Shown one piece after another: positions 8,401-16,723 of a stretch of 64,000 nucleotides of DNA (positions are counted from its first letter, which is position 1; the number at the start of each line of letters is the position of its first letter). Under the pieces are notes generated by a model that did no database searches, was not told where the DNA came from, and saw nothing but the letters and a program-made list of their open reading frames with translations. The stretch is taken from contig CAVWYY010000002.1 in assembly GCA_963759375.1 (NCBI GenBank), positions 496,001-560,000 of the forward strand, in the 5' to 3' direction. Made by a program: the position numbers and the translations under genes. Source of the stretch: DASSUW01 sp963759375 (GTDB lineage Bacteria > Actinomycetota > Thermoleophilia > Solirubrobacterales > Solirubrobacteraceae).

Positions 8401-9123
8401 TGCTGTGGTTCTGCGCGGTCGCCGCCGGATCATCCATGCGCCGACGGGGATCAGCAACGTCGTGAAGATCCACTGCCAGTTGTCCCCGAACCAGCCGGCG
8501 ACCTTCGCCGGTGTGCTGACCGGGACGCTCTCGACCTCGAGGATGCGCTCGAACGTGCGCACCGCTTGTCGCCTGTCCGTGCCGTTGACCGCGACGAGCG
8601 CGGTGACCGTCAGGTGGAGCAGTCGCCTGCCCGTCTTGGTCGGCTCGATCTCCCACTTCCACCTCGTGACCCTCGCCGTGGTCGCCTGTTGGGTCGGCGT
8701 GATGTCCTCGATCTTGAACGCGGTTCCGGTGAGGGTGGCTTCCATCACCGCAGAGGCGCGGATCTGCGCCCCGACGTGGCGGTCCTGCGCTTCTAGGCGG
8801 CGCTTCAGTGCGCGTACGGACTCATCGTCCGACAGCACCAGCTCGATGACCTTCGTCTCGTTCAGCCGCACGGTCTTCGGAGCGTTGAACGCAACGTTGG
8901 CGCGATGGAGGCGCTCCCGTACGTAGACCGCGGACGGCCTCTTGAGCTCGTCGGCGTCCTGTAGTGGTCGCGCTCGTTGGTCGGGCGCCGCTTGCCGCGG
9001 CTCATCCGGGGCGTCGGTGGACACCACCGCGAACGAGACGAGGCCGCCTACAGCAGCCACGGTCGCGACGGTCGCGGCCACCGTCCGGACCGTGCTGGTG
9101 ATGTGCGGGGCGCGTCGAGGCAT
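8368..9123 (-). CDS. Hypothetical protein with N- and C-terminal membrane segments
   Basis: This 251-aa protein has a hydrophobic N-terminal segment (VAATVATVAAVGGLVSFAVV), a hydrophilic middle of about 170 residues, and a C-terminal segment WIFTTLLIPVGAWMI followed by RRRPRR, so it probably spans the membrane twice with the middle domain outside. The middle has the look of a beta-sandwich (RVTRWKWEIEPTKTGRR, LHLTVTALVAVNGTDR). I do not recognise the family. ATG at 9123 (MPRRAPHITS) is preferred over an upstream TTG. Its last residues overlap the decayed PD40 gene in another frame, so the true C-terminus may be altered. Confidence 0.6.
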   Translation of the reverse strand: MPRRAPHITSTVRTVAATVATVAAVGGLVSFAVVSTDAPDEPRQAAPDQRARPLQDADELKRPSAVYVRERLHRANVAFNAPKTVRLNETKVIELVLSDDESVRALKRRLEAQDRHVGAQIRASAVMEATLTGTAFKIEDITPTQQATTARVTRWKWEIEPTKTGRRLLHLTVTALVAVNGTDRRQAVRTFERILEVESVPVSTPAKVAGWFGDNWQWIFTTLLIPVGAWMIRRRPRRTTAGTSSSSRRSA

Positions 9124-9188
9124 TCGGGCGTGTCCGAACAAGAGCGCCCTCGCCCGCCCCGTGATACACGCTGTACCCTTCCCGCGCT

Positions 9189-10580
9189 CTGCTGTTCCCG
9201 ACGGTCCAGTTCGCGCTGTTCTTCCCGCCCGTGCTGGCCATCTCGTGGCTGCTCATGCCGCGGCAGCACGTCTGGAAGGTCTTCATCGTCGCGGCCAGCT
9301 ACGCGTTCTACGCGGCCGCCAACCCGAAGTTCTGCCTGCTCCTCGGCGGCGTGACGATCGGCAACCAGATCGGCGCGCGGCTGATCCAGCGCACCGACGA
9401 CGAGACGCGGCGCAAGTGGATCGTCGGGATCACCGTCGGGCTCGACCTGCTCGTCCTGGGCGTCTTCAAGTACTACGGGTTCTTCGTCACCAGCACGGCC
9501 GAGGCGCTCGACGAGATCAACCTCGGCATACCCGCGCCGCTGCTGACGATCGCGCTGCCGGTCGGCATCAGCTTCTTCACGTTCCAGGCGATCTCGTACG
9601 TCGTCGACGTCAAGCGCCGGGTCGTCGAGCCGGCGAACCTGCTCGACGTCGCCGTCTACCTGAGCTTCTTCCCGCATCTGGTGGCCGGCCCGATCGTGCG
9701 TGCCGCCGAGTTCCTGCCGCAGCTCAAGGAGCCGCGCGACCCGAAGCGCGTCGCGGTCGGCTCCGGGCTCGTCCTGATCGGCCTCGGCCTGGTCAAGAAG
9801 GTCGTCATCGCCGACTTCCTCGCGCGCGAGATCGTCGACCCCGTGTTCGCGGTGCCGAGCCTGTACGACGCGCCGGACGTGCTGATGGCCGCGTACGCGT
9901 ACACGGCCCAGATCTACTGCGACTTCTCCGGCTACACCGACATGGCGATCGGGCTCGCCCTGCTGATGGGCTACGTCTTCCCGCAGAACTTCCGCAGCCC
10001 GTACCGCGCGACGGGGTTCCAGGACTTCTGGCGGCGCTGGCACATGACCCTGTCGCGCTTCCTCCGCGACTTCCTCTACATCCCCCTCGGCGGGAACCGC
10101 GGCGGGCGCTGGAAGACCTACCGCAACCTGATGCTCACCATGGTGTTGGGCGGGTTGTGGCACGGAGCGGCGTGGACGTTCGTGGCGTGGGGCGCCTTCC
10201 ACGGCGCGGGCCTGTGCGTCGAGCGCGCGATCAAGGGCCGCTTCCGCGCGCCGGCCTGGGTGCGCTGGGCGATCACCTTCCACCTCATCGTGTTCGGGTG
10301 GGTCCTCTTCCGGTCGGTGGACCTCGAGACCGCCGGCACGTTCCTGTCGCGGTTCGCCGAGTGGGGCCCGGCCACCCTCTGGACCCCGACCATCCTGCTC
10401 GCGGTGATCGTGGTCATCGGCCTGCAGCTGCTGCCGTCGGACGCCGTGGAGCGCGTCCAGTGGCGGATCGAGCGCCTGCGCCCGATCCCGCTGGCCGTCG
10501 GTCTCGCCGTGCTGATCGCGTTCGCCGGTGCCACCGTGTCCTCCCAGGGCGTCGCCCCGTTCATCTACTTCCGGTTCTGA
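9189..10580 (+). CDS. MBOAT-family O-acyltransferase (AlgI type)
   Basis: This polytopic membrane enzyme moves acyl (usually acetyl) groups across the membrane for polysaccharide O-acylation. Family hallmarks are FPHLVAGPIVRAAEF, YCDFSGYTDMAIGLA, FWRRWHMTLSRFLRDF and GGLWHGAAWTF, the last with the catalytic histidine. The normal N-terminus, LLFPTVQFALFFPPVLAISW, is present in frame upstream of the first GTG at 9231, but the only available codon where ATG is expected is CTG at 9189 (or 9192). An in-frame stop lies 27 bases upstream of that codon. I therefore place the start at the CTG. It is the first gene of an acylation operon with the SGNH genes downstream. Confidence 0.88.
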   Translation: MLFPTVQFALFFPPVLAISWLLMPRQHVWKVFIVAASYAFYAAANPKFCLLLGGVTIGNQIGARLIQRTDDETRRKWIVGITVGLDLLVLGVFKYYGFFVTSTAEALDEINLGIPAPLLTIALPVGISFFTFQAISYVVDVKRRVVEPANLLDVAVYLSFFPHLVAGPIVRAAEFLPQLKEPRDPKRVAVGSGLVLIGLGLVKKVVIADFLAREIVDPVFAVPSLYDAPDVLMAAYAYTAQIYCDFSGYTDMAIGLALLMGYVFPQNFRSPYRATGFQDFWRRWHMTLSRFLRDFLYIPLGGNRGGRWKTYRNLMLTMVLGGLWHGAAWTFVAWGAFHGAGLCVERAIKGRFRAPAWVRWAITFHLIVFGWVLFRSVDLETAGTFLSRFAEWGPATLWTPTILLAVIVVIGLQLLPSDAVERVQWRIERLRPIPLAVGLAVLIAFAGATVSSQGVAPFIYFRF

Positions 10581-10581
10581 G

Positions 10582-11595
10582 ATGAGCCCCTCCGACGACA
10601 GCCTCATGAGCCGCTTCGACCAGCACGGCCTGCGGCGGTTCCGCGCCCGCGACGCCGTCGCCGCGGTCACCGTCATGGCCGTGCTGCTGATCCTGTTCGA
10701 GGGCGCCGCGATCCGTCGCGCGGGCGAGCAGATGAACCCCGGCATCGGCCGCACGCTCGTGCTCGCCGTCGGCAAGCCGGCCGGCTGGGTCGCCGACCGC
10801 CTGCCGCTGGCCGACGTCGCCAACGGCGCCACGTCGTGGCTGTCGCCCGACGACGAGCTCCAGGCCTCCGACGGCTTCGACGCCGCCGCCCCGCGCGCCG
10901 GCGGCGGAGGAGGCGTTCCGGAGGTGACGGCGGACGCGTTCGACCCCGGGGACATCGGCGCCGAGCCCGCCGCGCGCAAGCCGCTGCGCAAGCTGCTGGT
11001 CACCGGCGACTCGTTGTCGACCCCGCTCGACGTGCAGATGTCGCGCCGGCTGAGCGGCCAGGGCGTCGAGGTCGTGCGCGACCCGCACCTCGGCACCGGC
11101 ATCTCCAAGACCTTCACCGTCGACTGGGGCCAGCTCTCCGCGAGCCAGGTCCGCCGCGAGAAGCCCGGCGCCGTGGTCGTCTTCATCGGCGCCAACGAGG
11201 GCTTCCCGATGGACAAGGTCGACTGCTGCGGCGCCGACTGGGCGGCGATCTACGCCAACCGGCTGCGCCGGATGATCGAGACCTACCGGCAGCGCGGCGC
11301 CGCGAAGGTCTACTGGATCACGCTCCCCACCCCCCGCGATCCGGACCGGCAGAAGATCAGCCGCGTGGTGAACGCGGCGATCGAGGTCGCCGCCGAGCCC
11401 TGGAAGGCGCAGGTCCGCGTGATCGACGCGGGGGCGATCTTCACCCCGGATGGGTATCGCGATGCCATGGAGGTCGACGGCCGACGTACGATCGTGCGGG
11501 AGGCCGACGGCATCCACCTCAACCAGGCCGGCGCCGGACTGCTGGCCGACGATCTGCTGCAGCAGATCGAAAAGGACTACGTCTACGGAGGTTGA
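10582..11595 (+). CDS. Membrane-anchored SGNH/GDSL hydrolase-like protein (DUF459 type)
   Basis: This 337-aa protein has one N-terminal membrane anchor (AAVTVMAVLLILFEGAAI) and an external SGNH domain. The blocks are KLLVTGDSLSTPLD (nucleophile Ser), VVVFIGANEGFP (Asn block) and EADGIHLNQAGAGLLADD (Asp-x-x-His). A Gly/Ala-rich linker lies between anchor and domain. The ATG is one base after the MBOAT stop. MBOAT plus SGNH pairs commonly act together, one exporting the acyl group and the other transferring it to, or removing it from, the glycan; that pairing is family knowledge and the substrate here is unknown. Confidence 0.85.
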   Translation: MSPSDDSLMSRFDQHGLRRFRARDAVAAVTVMAVLLILFEGAAIRRAGEQMNPGIGRTLVLAVGKPAGWVADRLPLADVANGATSWLSPDDELQASDGFDAAAPRAGGGGGVPEVTADAFDPGDIGAEPAARKPLRKLLVTGDSLSTPLDVQMSRRLSGQGVEVVRDPHLGTGISKTFTVDWGQLSASQVRREKPGAVVVFIGANEGFPMDKVDCCGADWAAIYANRLRRMIETYRQRGAAKVYWITLPTPRDPDRQKISRVVNAAIEVAAEPWKAQVRVIDAGAIFTPDGYRDAMEVDGRRTIVREADGIHLNQAGAGLLADDLLQQIEKDYVYGG

Positions 11596-11599
11596 CGAA

Positions 11600-11947
11600 G
11601 TGGTGAACTACGTTCGCGGGACGCTTTGCTTGGCGGGCCTCCTCGCCGCGGCCGCCCTGGTGCCCAGCACCGCAGCGGCGGCTACCTGCTCGCCACCGAG
11701 CTATCCAGGCTCGGGCTACTTCTTGTCGCTGAAGACCAAGAACGTCGGCTGCAAGACGGGCAAGAAGGTGCTGCGCGCCCACTACAACTGCCGCATCGAG
11801 AACGGCAAGAAGGGCAAGTGCAAGCGCAAGGTCCTCGGCTACCGCTGCACCGAGAAGCGCGAGTCGATCTCGACCGAGTTCAACTCGCGCGTGACCTGCA
11901 AGAAGGGCACGAAGCGGGTCGTCTACGCGTACCAGCAGAACACCTGA
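11600..11947 (+). CDS. Small secreted cysteine-rich protein
   Basis: This 115-aa precursor has a clear signal peptide (LCLAGLLAAAALVPSTAAA) and a lysine-rich mature part with six cysteines (ATCS, GCKT, NCRI, KCKR, RCTE, TCKK), enough for three disulfides. GTG at 11600 is eight bases after GGAGG and is preferred over the GTG at 11603. It begins 4 bases after the SGNH gene and ends one base before the next gene, so it belongs to the acylation operon. Family not recognised; a cell-wall or polysaccharide-binding role is a guess from charge and context. Confidence 0.7.
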   Translation: MVNYVRGTLCLAGLLAAAALVPSTAAAATCSPPSYPGSGYFLSLKTKNVGCKTGKKVLRAHYNCRIENGKKGKCKRKVLGYRCTEKRESISTEFNSRVTCKKGTKRVVYAYQQNT

Positions 11948-11948
11948 C

Positions 11949-12866
11949 GTGCGGCTGCTCGCAGCGGCGATCGTGACCGCGGCGGTGCTTGCCGGCGCGG
12001 CCGCGAGCACCGCTGCGCCGCGCTGCTTCGGCGCGGCGGCCCGTGACGGGCAGCGGGACTGCCACAACCCGCAGCTGCGACTCGTCGTCCGGCCCACGCC
12101 GGACGAGGCGGTGCTCACGCCGAACCTCGACTGCACGCGCGAGCAGGTGAGCGAGGTGCTCGACGAGTGCGCCTACGGCGTCCGCTCCGCCAAGGCGTCC
12201 GAGACCGTGGTGATGGCCGGCGACAGCCACGCGGCGCACTGGCGCGCCGCGATGGCCGTCGTCGCCAAGCGCAAGAACTGGCATGTCGTCGAGGTGGCGC
12301 GCCCGCACTGCCCGCTGTCGACCGCAATGCCCGACTCCGGCGAGCCGATCTCCTCGCGCTGCATCGCCTGGAACGGCCAGGTGGCCGACTGGCTGGCCGG
12401 CCACCCCGAGGTCCGGACCGTCTTCGTGTCGGCCAACGCGCAGGCGCCGATCGTCGTTCCACGCGGCAAGAGCGAGTACGAGACGCGCGTCGAGGGCTTC
12501 GTGCAGTCCTGGAGCGCCCTCCCCGCCTCCGTGCAGCGGATCATCGTCATCCGTGACAACCCGACCGATCGCACGCGGACGCACGACTGCATCCGGCGCG
12601 CGATGAGGCACCGCCAACCGCCGGGACCGGCCTGCGAGACGCCTCGCCGTCGCGTGCTGCCGCGCGACGCGGCGGTCACCGCGGCCCGGCGCCTGCACGA
12701 CCGCGGCGTGCGAGTTGTCGACCTGACGCGCTACTTCTGCGGCCGCAAGCACTGCCTCCCGGTGGTCGGCGGCGTCCTCGTGCACAAGGACGTCGACCAC
12801 CTGACGCAGGTGTTCGCCAAGACGCTCGGGCCGTTCATGCTGCGCCGGATCGACCGGCTCCGCTAG
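11949..12866 (+). CDS. Secreted SGNH-domain protein (acyltransferase-partner type)
   Basis: A signal peptide (LLAAAIVTAAVLAGAAAS) precedes a stand-alone SGNH domain of the type usually fused to Acyl_transf_3 membrane acyltransferases. VVMAGDSHAAHW carries the catalytic Ser, VFVSANAQAP the next block, and HKDVDHLTQVF the Asp and His. GTG start at 11949, one base after the preceding stop. It is the fourth gene of the MBOAT operon, making two SGNH proteins for one MBOAT. The stop codon overlaps the convergent marR stop as CTAG. Confidence 0.85.
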   Translation: MRLLAAAIVTAAVLAGAAASTAAPRCFGAAARDGQRDCHNPQLRLVVRPTPDEAVLTPNLDCTREQVSEVLDECAYGVRSAKASETVVMAGDSHAAHWRAAMAVVAKRKNWHVVEVARPHCPLSTAMPDSGEPISSRCIAWNGQVADWLAGHPEVRTVFVSANAQAPIVVPRGKSEYETRVEGFVQSWSALPASVQRIIVIRDNPTDRTRTHDCIRRAMRHRQPPGPACETPRRRVLPRDAAVTAARRLHDRGVRVVDLTRYFCGRKHCLPVVGGVLVHKDVDHLTQVFAKTLGPFMLRRIDRLR

Positions 12867-13318
12867 GTCGCGGCCTCGGCGACGCGCAGGAGCAGCCCGT
12901 GCAGCTGCTCGCGCTCGTCGTCGTCGAGCACGCCGAACGTGCGCTCGTTCTCGGTGTCGGCGATCGCGATCACGCGCACGACCACGTTGCGCCCGCGGTC
13001 GGTGAGGTGGATGTCCTGCACGCGGCGGTCGGACTCGCTGCGCCGGCGCTCGGCGTAGCCGAGGCGCTCAAGGTCGTCGACGAGGCCGACCATCGGGCTC
13101 TTGTCGATCCGCAGGCGGCGGCACAGGGCGCGCTGGGACATCGGCCCGTCGGCGTCGACGACCGCGAGCACCTGCGCGTGCTTGGAGCGAATCCGGTGGC
13201 GTGCCAGCGCACGCTCGAAGCGTTCGGTGGCATGCTCTGCGATGAAGGCGGCGAGATAGCCCGGCCAGTGGGCAAGCGATTCGGGGAGCGCCGCATGGGG
13301 AGAGTGGACCGGTGACAC
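12863..13318 (-). CDS. MarR-family transcriptional regulator
   Basis: This 151-aa winged-helix regulator has a DNA-binding core in QRALCRRLRIDKSPMVGLVD followed by the wing RRRSESDRRVQDIHLTDRG. GTG at 13318 (SPVHSPHAALPESL) is chosen because the open frame further upstream crosses the intergenic operator and the divergent gene. The gene is divergent from a universal stress protein, and the perfect palindrome between them begins 20 bases upstream of this start, so autorepression and control of the stress gene are likely. Ligand unknown. Confidence 0.88.
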   Translation of the reverse strand: MSPVHSPHAALPESLAHWPGYLAAFIAEHATERFERALARHRIRSKHAQVLAVVDADGPMSQRALCRRLRIDKSPMVGLVDDLERLGYAERRRSESDRRVQDIHLTDRGRNVVVRVIAIADTENERTFGVLDDDEREQLHGLLLRVAEAAT

Positions 13319-13337
13319 GTCAAAAACCGTACCGACC

Positions 13338-13376
13338 AAAGATCGTCTTGACAAGAGACGATCTTTGCGACAGACT
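13338..13376. promoter_or_regulatory. Perfect MarR-type operator overlapping a promoter
   Basis: AAAGATCGTCT (13338-13348) and AGACGATCTTT (13356-13366) are perfect inverted repeats with a seven-base spacer. The spacer carries TTGACA (13348-13353), and 17 bases on is CAGACT (13371-13376), a plausible -10 facing the universal stress gene. A regulator bound here would cover the -35 element. The palindrome is seen directly; its assignment to the adjacent MarR protein is inference. Confidence 0.75.
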
Positions 13377-13406
13377 TCCAGTACGACGGATCCCCCGAAG
13401 CAGGTG

Positions 13407-13907
13407 ATGACCATGCTGCTGGAAGCTGTCGACTCAACCGCTCCGCCACTCGCGGCGGACGCGCCGCCGGTACGCCGCATCCTCGTGGCCTTCGACGGCT
13501 CGCCGGGAGCCTGGGCCGCGCTAGAGCGCGCCATCGACATCGCCGCCGCCCAGCGCGCGCTGCTCACCATCGCCGCCGTCGTCCCCGAGCCGCGCCTGTA
13601 CGCCGGCCTCGGCCCGATGGCCGTCCCCTACTCGCCCGAGACGCTGCGCCGCGACGCCGAGCGCGAGATGCTCCGGTTGCTCGCCATGGCGCGCGACGAG
13701 GTCCCCGCCGACGTGTCGCTGACCACCCAGCTGCTGGTGGGCCGCCCCGCCAAGGCGCTGGCCATGCTGGCCGCCTCGGGCGACTACGACCTCGTCGTCA
13801 CCGGCCCGCGCCCGTCCAGCCGCCTGCGCCGGCTGTGCGGCATCGGCGTCACCCACAAGCTGCTCTCGCGCACCCGCGCGTCGGTCCTCGCGATCCGCAC
13901 CAGCTGA
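13407..13907 (+). CDS. Universal stress protein (UspA family)
   Basis: A single Usp domain of about 135 residues begins RRILVAFDGSPGAWAALERA and ends with VGRPAKALAMLAA, YDLVVTGPRP and SVLAIRTS. The usual ATP-binding motif GxxGx9GS(S/T) is degenerate here (GPRPSSRLRRLCGIG), so nucleotide binding is uncertain. ATG at 13407 follows AAGCAGG; a second ATG six bases on is possible. Expression is probably controlled by the divergent MarR protein through the palindrome in the promoter. Confidence 0.85.
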   Translation: MTMLLEAVDSTAPPLAADAPPVRRILVAFDGSPGAWAALERAIDIAAAQRALLTIAAVVPEPRLYAGLGPMAVPYSPETLRRDAEREMLRLLAMARDEVPADVSLTTQLLVGRPAKALAMLAASGDYDLVVTGPRPSSRLRRLCGIGVTHKLLSRTRASVLAIRTS

Positions 13908-13910
13908 CCG

Positions 13911-16041
13911 TCACAGCAGTTCGGCGAGCCGCGCGGCCGCCTTCGCGGCGCCGTCCGATGCAACTGGGACGTAGTCGACCTCGCGGCCGATCTCGGCGGC
14001 GATCGCCTCGGCGAGCACGGACGGCGTCGCCGTCGCGTAGTCCATGCGCCGTCCGGCCCCGTAGCGATCGAGGCGGTGCGGCACGTGGAGGTTCTGCTCG
14101 AAGTGCTGCTGCAGCGGGAAGTACAGGAACGGCCGCCTGGCCGCGGTGAGCTCCATGGTGGTGGTCAGGCCGCCCTGCACGACCGCGAGGTCGCAGGCGC
14201 CCAGGTGCCGGTAGAGGTCGGGCACGTACGCACGCAGCTCGAGCCCCTCGTGCGCGGGCAGCGACGCCGGGTCGATCCGCGGCCCGGCGACGACGATCAT
14301 GCGCAGGCGCGGCACGAGCTCGCGCGCCTCCGGGAACGCTGCGATGACCCGGGTCAGGAGCGCCCGGCCCACCCCGGAGCCGCCGACCGCGACGACGCAC
14401 ACCTGCTCGTCCGGCCCGTAGCCGAGCTCCGCTCGCAGCCGCTCGCGGTCCGCCAGCTCGGTGGCATCGAAGCCCGTCACGTAGCCGGGGAACTCGAAGT
14501 GGGAGCTCGTCCAGGTGGGGATGTCCGGCAGCCCGGGGCCGAACCGTTCCGGCGTCACGTCCTCGGGGTCGCCGACGAAGATCGCGCGGTCACGCACGCG
14601 CGGCAGCCGGGCGATGTGCTCGATCATCTCGGCGTTGTAGTCCGCGGTGAGCGCGGCCTCGTGCTCGCCGCCCTCCGGCATCGGCAGCCAGCCCACGAAG
14701 TCCGTTAGCCACGCGTAGGCGGCGCGCTTCTGCTCGGGGTTCTCGTGCAGGTAGTAGTCGATCTCCCAGCCCTCGTCGGCGATCCAGAGGTCGTAGGGCT
14801 CCTCGGTGACGACGTCGTGGAAGACCATGAAGTTGGCGACCAGGATCTCGTCCATCCGCCGCCACGCCTGGAAGCAGTGCAGGTCGTGGTCGACGGACTC
14901 GGCGTGCATGTGGTGCGACTCGTTCGCCAGGTGCGCGCTGCCCGGGTGCACGGTCTCGCCGGCCGCGTCGAGCGCGGCCGTCACCGGGTGCTGGGCGAGC
15001 CAGTCGATCTGCAGGTCGGGATGCAGCCGGCGCAGCTCACGGGCGATGGCGATGTCGCGCCGGGCGTGCCCGAGGCCGATCGGCGACGAGAGGTACAGCG
15101 CGCGCTTGGGCCGCGTGCGCGAGCGGGTCCAGCGCCGGACCGGCGGCCGCGGGACGGCGAACTCGCGGATCAGCAGGTTGACGCGCACGGGGTCGCGCGC
15201 ATGCGGGCAGTGCCCGGCGCCCTCCAGGGCCACGAATCGGCCGCCGGTCTCCTCGGCGACCTGCTCACCCACGGTCACCGGCCGCACCGCGTCTTCGGTC
15301 CCGTGCATGACCAGCACCGGGCAGACCACCTGGCGGCACAGCGCCGCGAACTCGTCCCGGTCGTTCAGCCGCCGGCCCAGGTAGGTGAGGGCGAGCGTGT
15401 CGGGATCGGTCTCGAGGCCCCAGCCAACGCAGTCCTCGAACTGCTTGGTCGAGTGCGGCTCCGTGAACACCTGGCCGAAGAAGAACTCCAGGAAGTCGCG
15501 GTAGTCGGCGCGCCAGTGGTGCAGGTTGTACTTGGCCCAGCCGTCGTAGCGCTCGAGCGGCTGGTCGAACGGTGTCCCGACCCGGGCGAGATGCTGCGCG
15601 AACGGCGCCCCCGGGGCGATGAACACCGCGCCGGCGACGCGCTCCGGGTGCTCGGCGGCGAGCAGCATCGCCCCACAGGACGCCGGCCGACAGCCCGACG
15701 ATGCACGCCTGCTCGGTGCCGGTCGCGTCCATGACGGCCAGCGCATCGGCGGCGAACTCGCGCTCGTTGTAGGCCTCCACCCCCCGCGGGCGGTCGCTGC
15801 GGCCGTTGCCACGGCCGTCGAATGTGATGACGCGCGCATGCCGCGCGAGATAGGGGATCTGCGCCTTCCAGTGGCGCGAGTGGATGATCGACCAGGTGGG
15901 CAGCAGCAGGACGGTCGGCTCGCCGGTGCCGTACACCTCGTAGTGCACGCGCACGCCGTCGCGCTCGATGTAGCCGTCCTCGTCGGGATAGCGCGCGCGG
16001 GTCTGCTCGCGCGCGGTCGCGGGGGACTCGGTCGCGGTCAT
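13911..16041 (-). CDS. Alpha/beta hydrolase fused to a GT28-like glycosyltransferase (one frameshift)
   Basis: The N-terminal part (about 280 aa) is an alpha/beta hydrolase: VHYEVYGTGEPTVLLLPTW, FDGRGNGRSDRP, nucleophile elbow GLSAGS, LVMHGTEDAVRP and GAGHCPHARDP. Without a stop it continues through a basic linker (RRWTRSRTRPKR) into a glycosyltransferase of the MurG/UGT fold: YLSSPIGLGHARRDIAIAR, VVAVGGSGVGRAL, and the donor site LAVVQGGLTTTMEL with PLQQHFEQN. A frame change near 15675, inside the elbow region, equals one extra base; restored length is about 709 aa. The ATG at 16041 overlaps the TetR stop as ATGA. The two-domain fusion is unusual and suggests one enzyme that opens and glycosylates the same metabolite. 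That last point is inference. Confidence 0.8.
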
Positions 16042-16619
16042 CGGTTCTCACTCCTCTCGAGCCAGCCGTCGATCCACTCGAGCAGCGCGGCCTGCCCCGC
16101 CTCGACGCCTGACAGCCGCTCGAGGATGATGCCCTCGTTGAACGTGATCACCAGCGAGACGAGGGCGTCCAGGGGCATCTCGATCCCGTAGCGCTCGCGC
16201 GGCTCGGCCAGCGCCTCGGTGAGCACGGCCCGCCATTCGGCATCGACGTGGGCGACGCGCTCGCGCAGCTCCGGGCGGTTCCAGGCGAGCGCCTGCAGCT
16301 CGTACCAGACCTTCTGGTACTCGCGGTCGGCATCCAGGTAGCGCATCGCCGCGCGCCACTTCTCGGCGAAGGGCGTCGCGGGATCCGTGTACATCGCGCG
16401 CTGGCGCGCGATCAGCTGATCGGTGAACCGCTCGAGCACGCGCGCGAGCAGGCTCTCCATCGATCCGAAGTAGTAGTGGACGAGGCCATGGTTGGCACCC
16501 GCCTCCAACGCGACGCTGCGCGTCGTGATGCGCGCGTGGCCGACGCTCACGAGGAGGCGCTCCGCAGCGTCCAGGAACGCCTCCTCGGTCGCTTGGCGGG
16601 CTACCGACGCCGGCGCCAC
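16038..16619 (-). CDS. TetR-family transcriptional regulator
   Basis: This 193-aa TetR protein has an N-terminal helix-turn-helix (ITTRSVALEAGANHGLVHYY) and a ligand-binding C-terminal domain typical of the family. It is third in the SBP56 operon and overlaps the hydrolase-glycosyltransferase start by four bases. It is a good candidate to bind the palindrome TTAGACGGTCGACTAA just upstream of the operon's first gene, which would make it an autoregulator. Ligand unknown. Confidence 0.88.
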   Translation of the reverse strand: MAPASVARQATEEAFLDAAERLLVSVGHARITTRSVALEAGANHGLVHYYFGSMESLLARVLERFTDQLIARQRAMYTDPATPFAEKWRAAMRYLDADREYQKVWYELQALAWNRPELRERVAHVDAEWRAVLTEALAEPRERYGIEMPLDALVSLVITFNEGIILERLSGVEAGQAALLEWIDGWLERSENR

Positions 16620-16723
16620 CGCTTGACCGCCGCGATCTTGAAACGCACCACGACCAGCATGCCGGACGCCGCGGCGGCGGCGCCCGGAGCGAGCGCCAGC
16701 GTCTCGTGATGGGCGAATGTCAT
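16601..16723 (-). CDS. 40-residue peptide between SBP56 and TetR
   Basis: The ATG at 16723 overlaps the SBP56 stop as ATGA, and the frame stays open for 40 codons, starting MTFAHHETLALAPGAAAAAS and ending FKIAAVKRWRRRR. The C-terminus overlaps the TetR start by 19 bases. The peptide has a hydrophobic Ala/Gly/Val middle and a strongly basic tail, as in a small single-span membrane or amphipathic peptide. Coupling on both sides suggests it is translated, if only to pass ribosomes to TetR. No family is recognised. Confidence 0.5.
   Translation of the reverse strand: MTFAHHETLALAPGAAAAASGMLVVVRFKIAAVKRWRRRR

Noticed and set aside
9048..11216. A 722-codon open frame antisense to the MBOAT and SGNH genes
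   Set aside because: It is a high-GC shadow: the plus strand carries clear family motifs and the antisense translation is low-complexity Arg/Asp/Glu.
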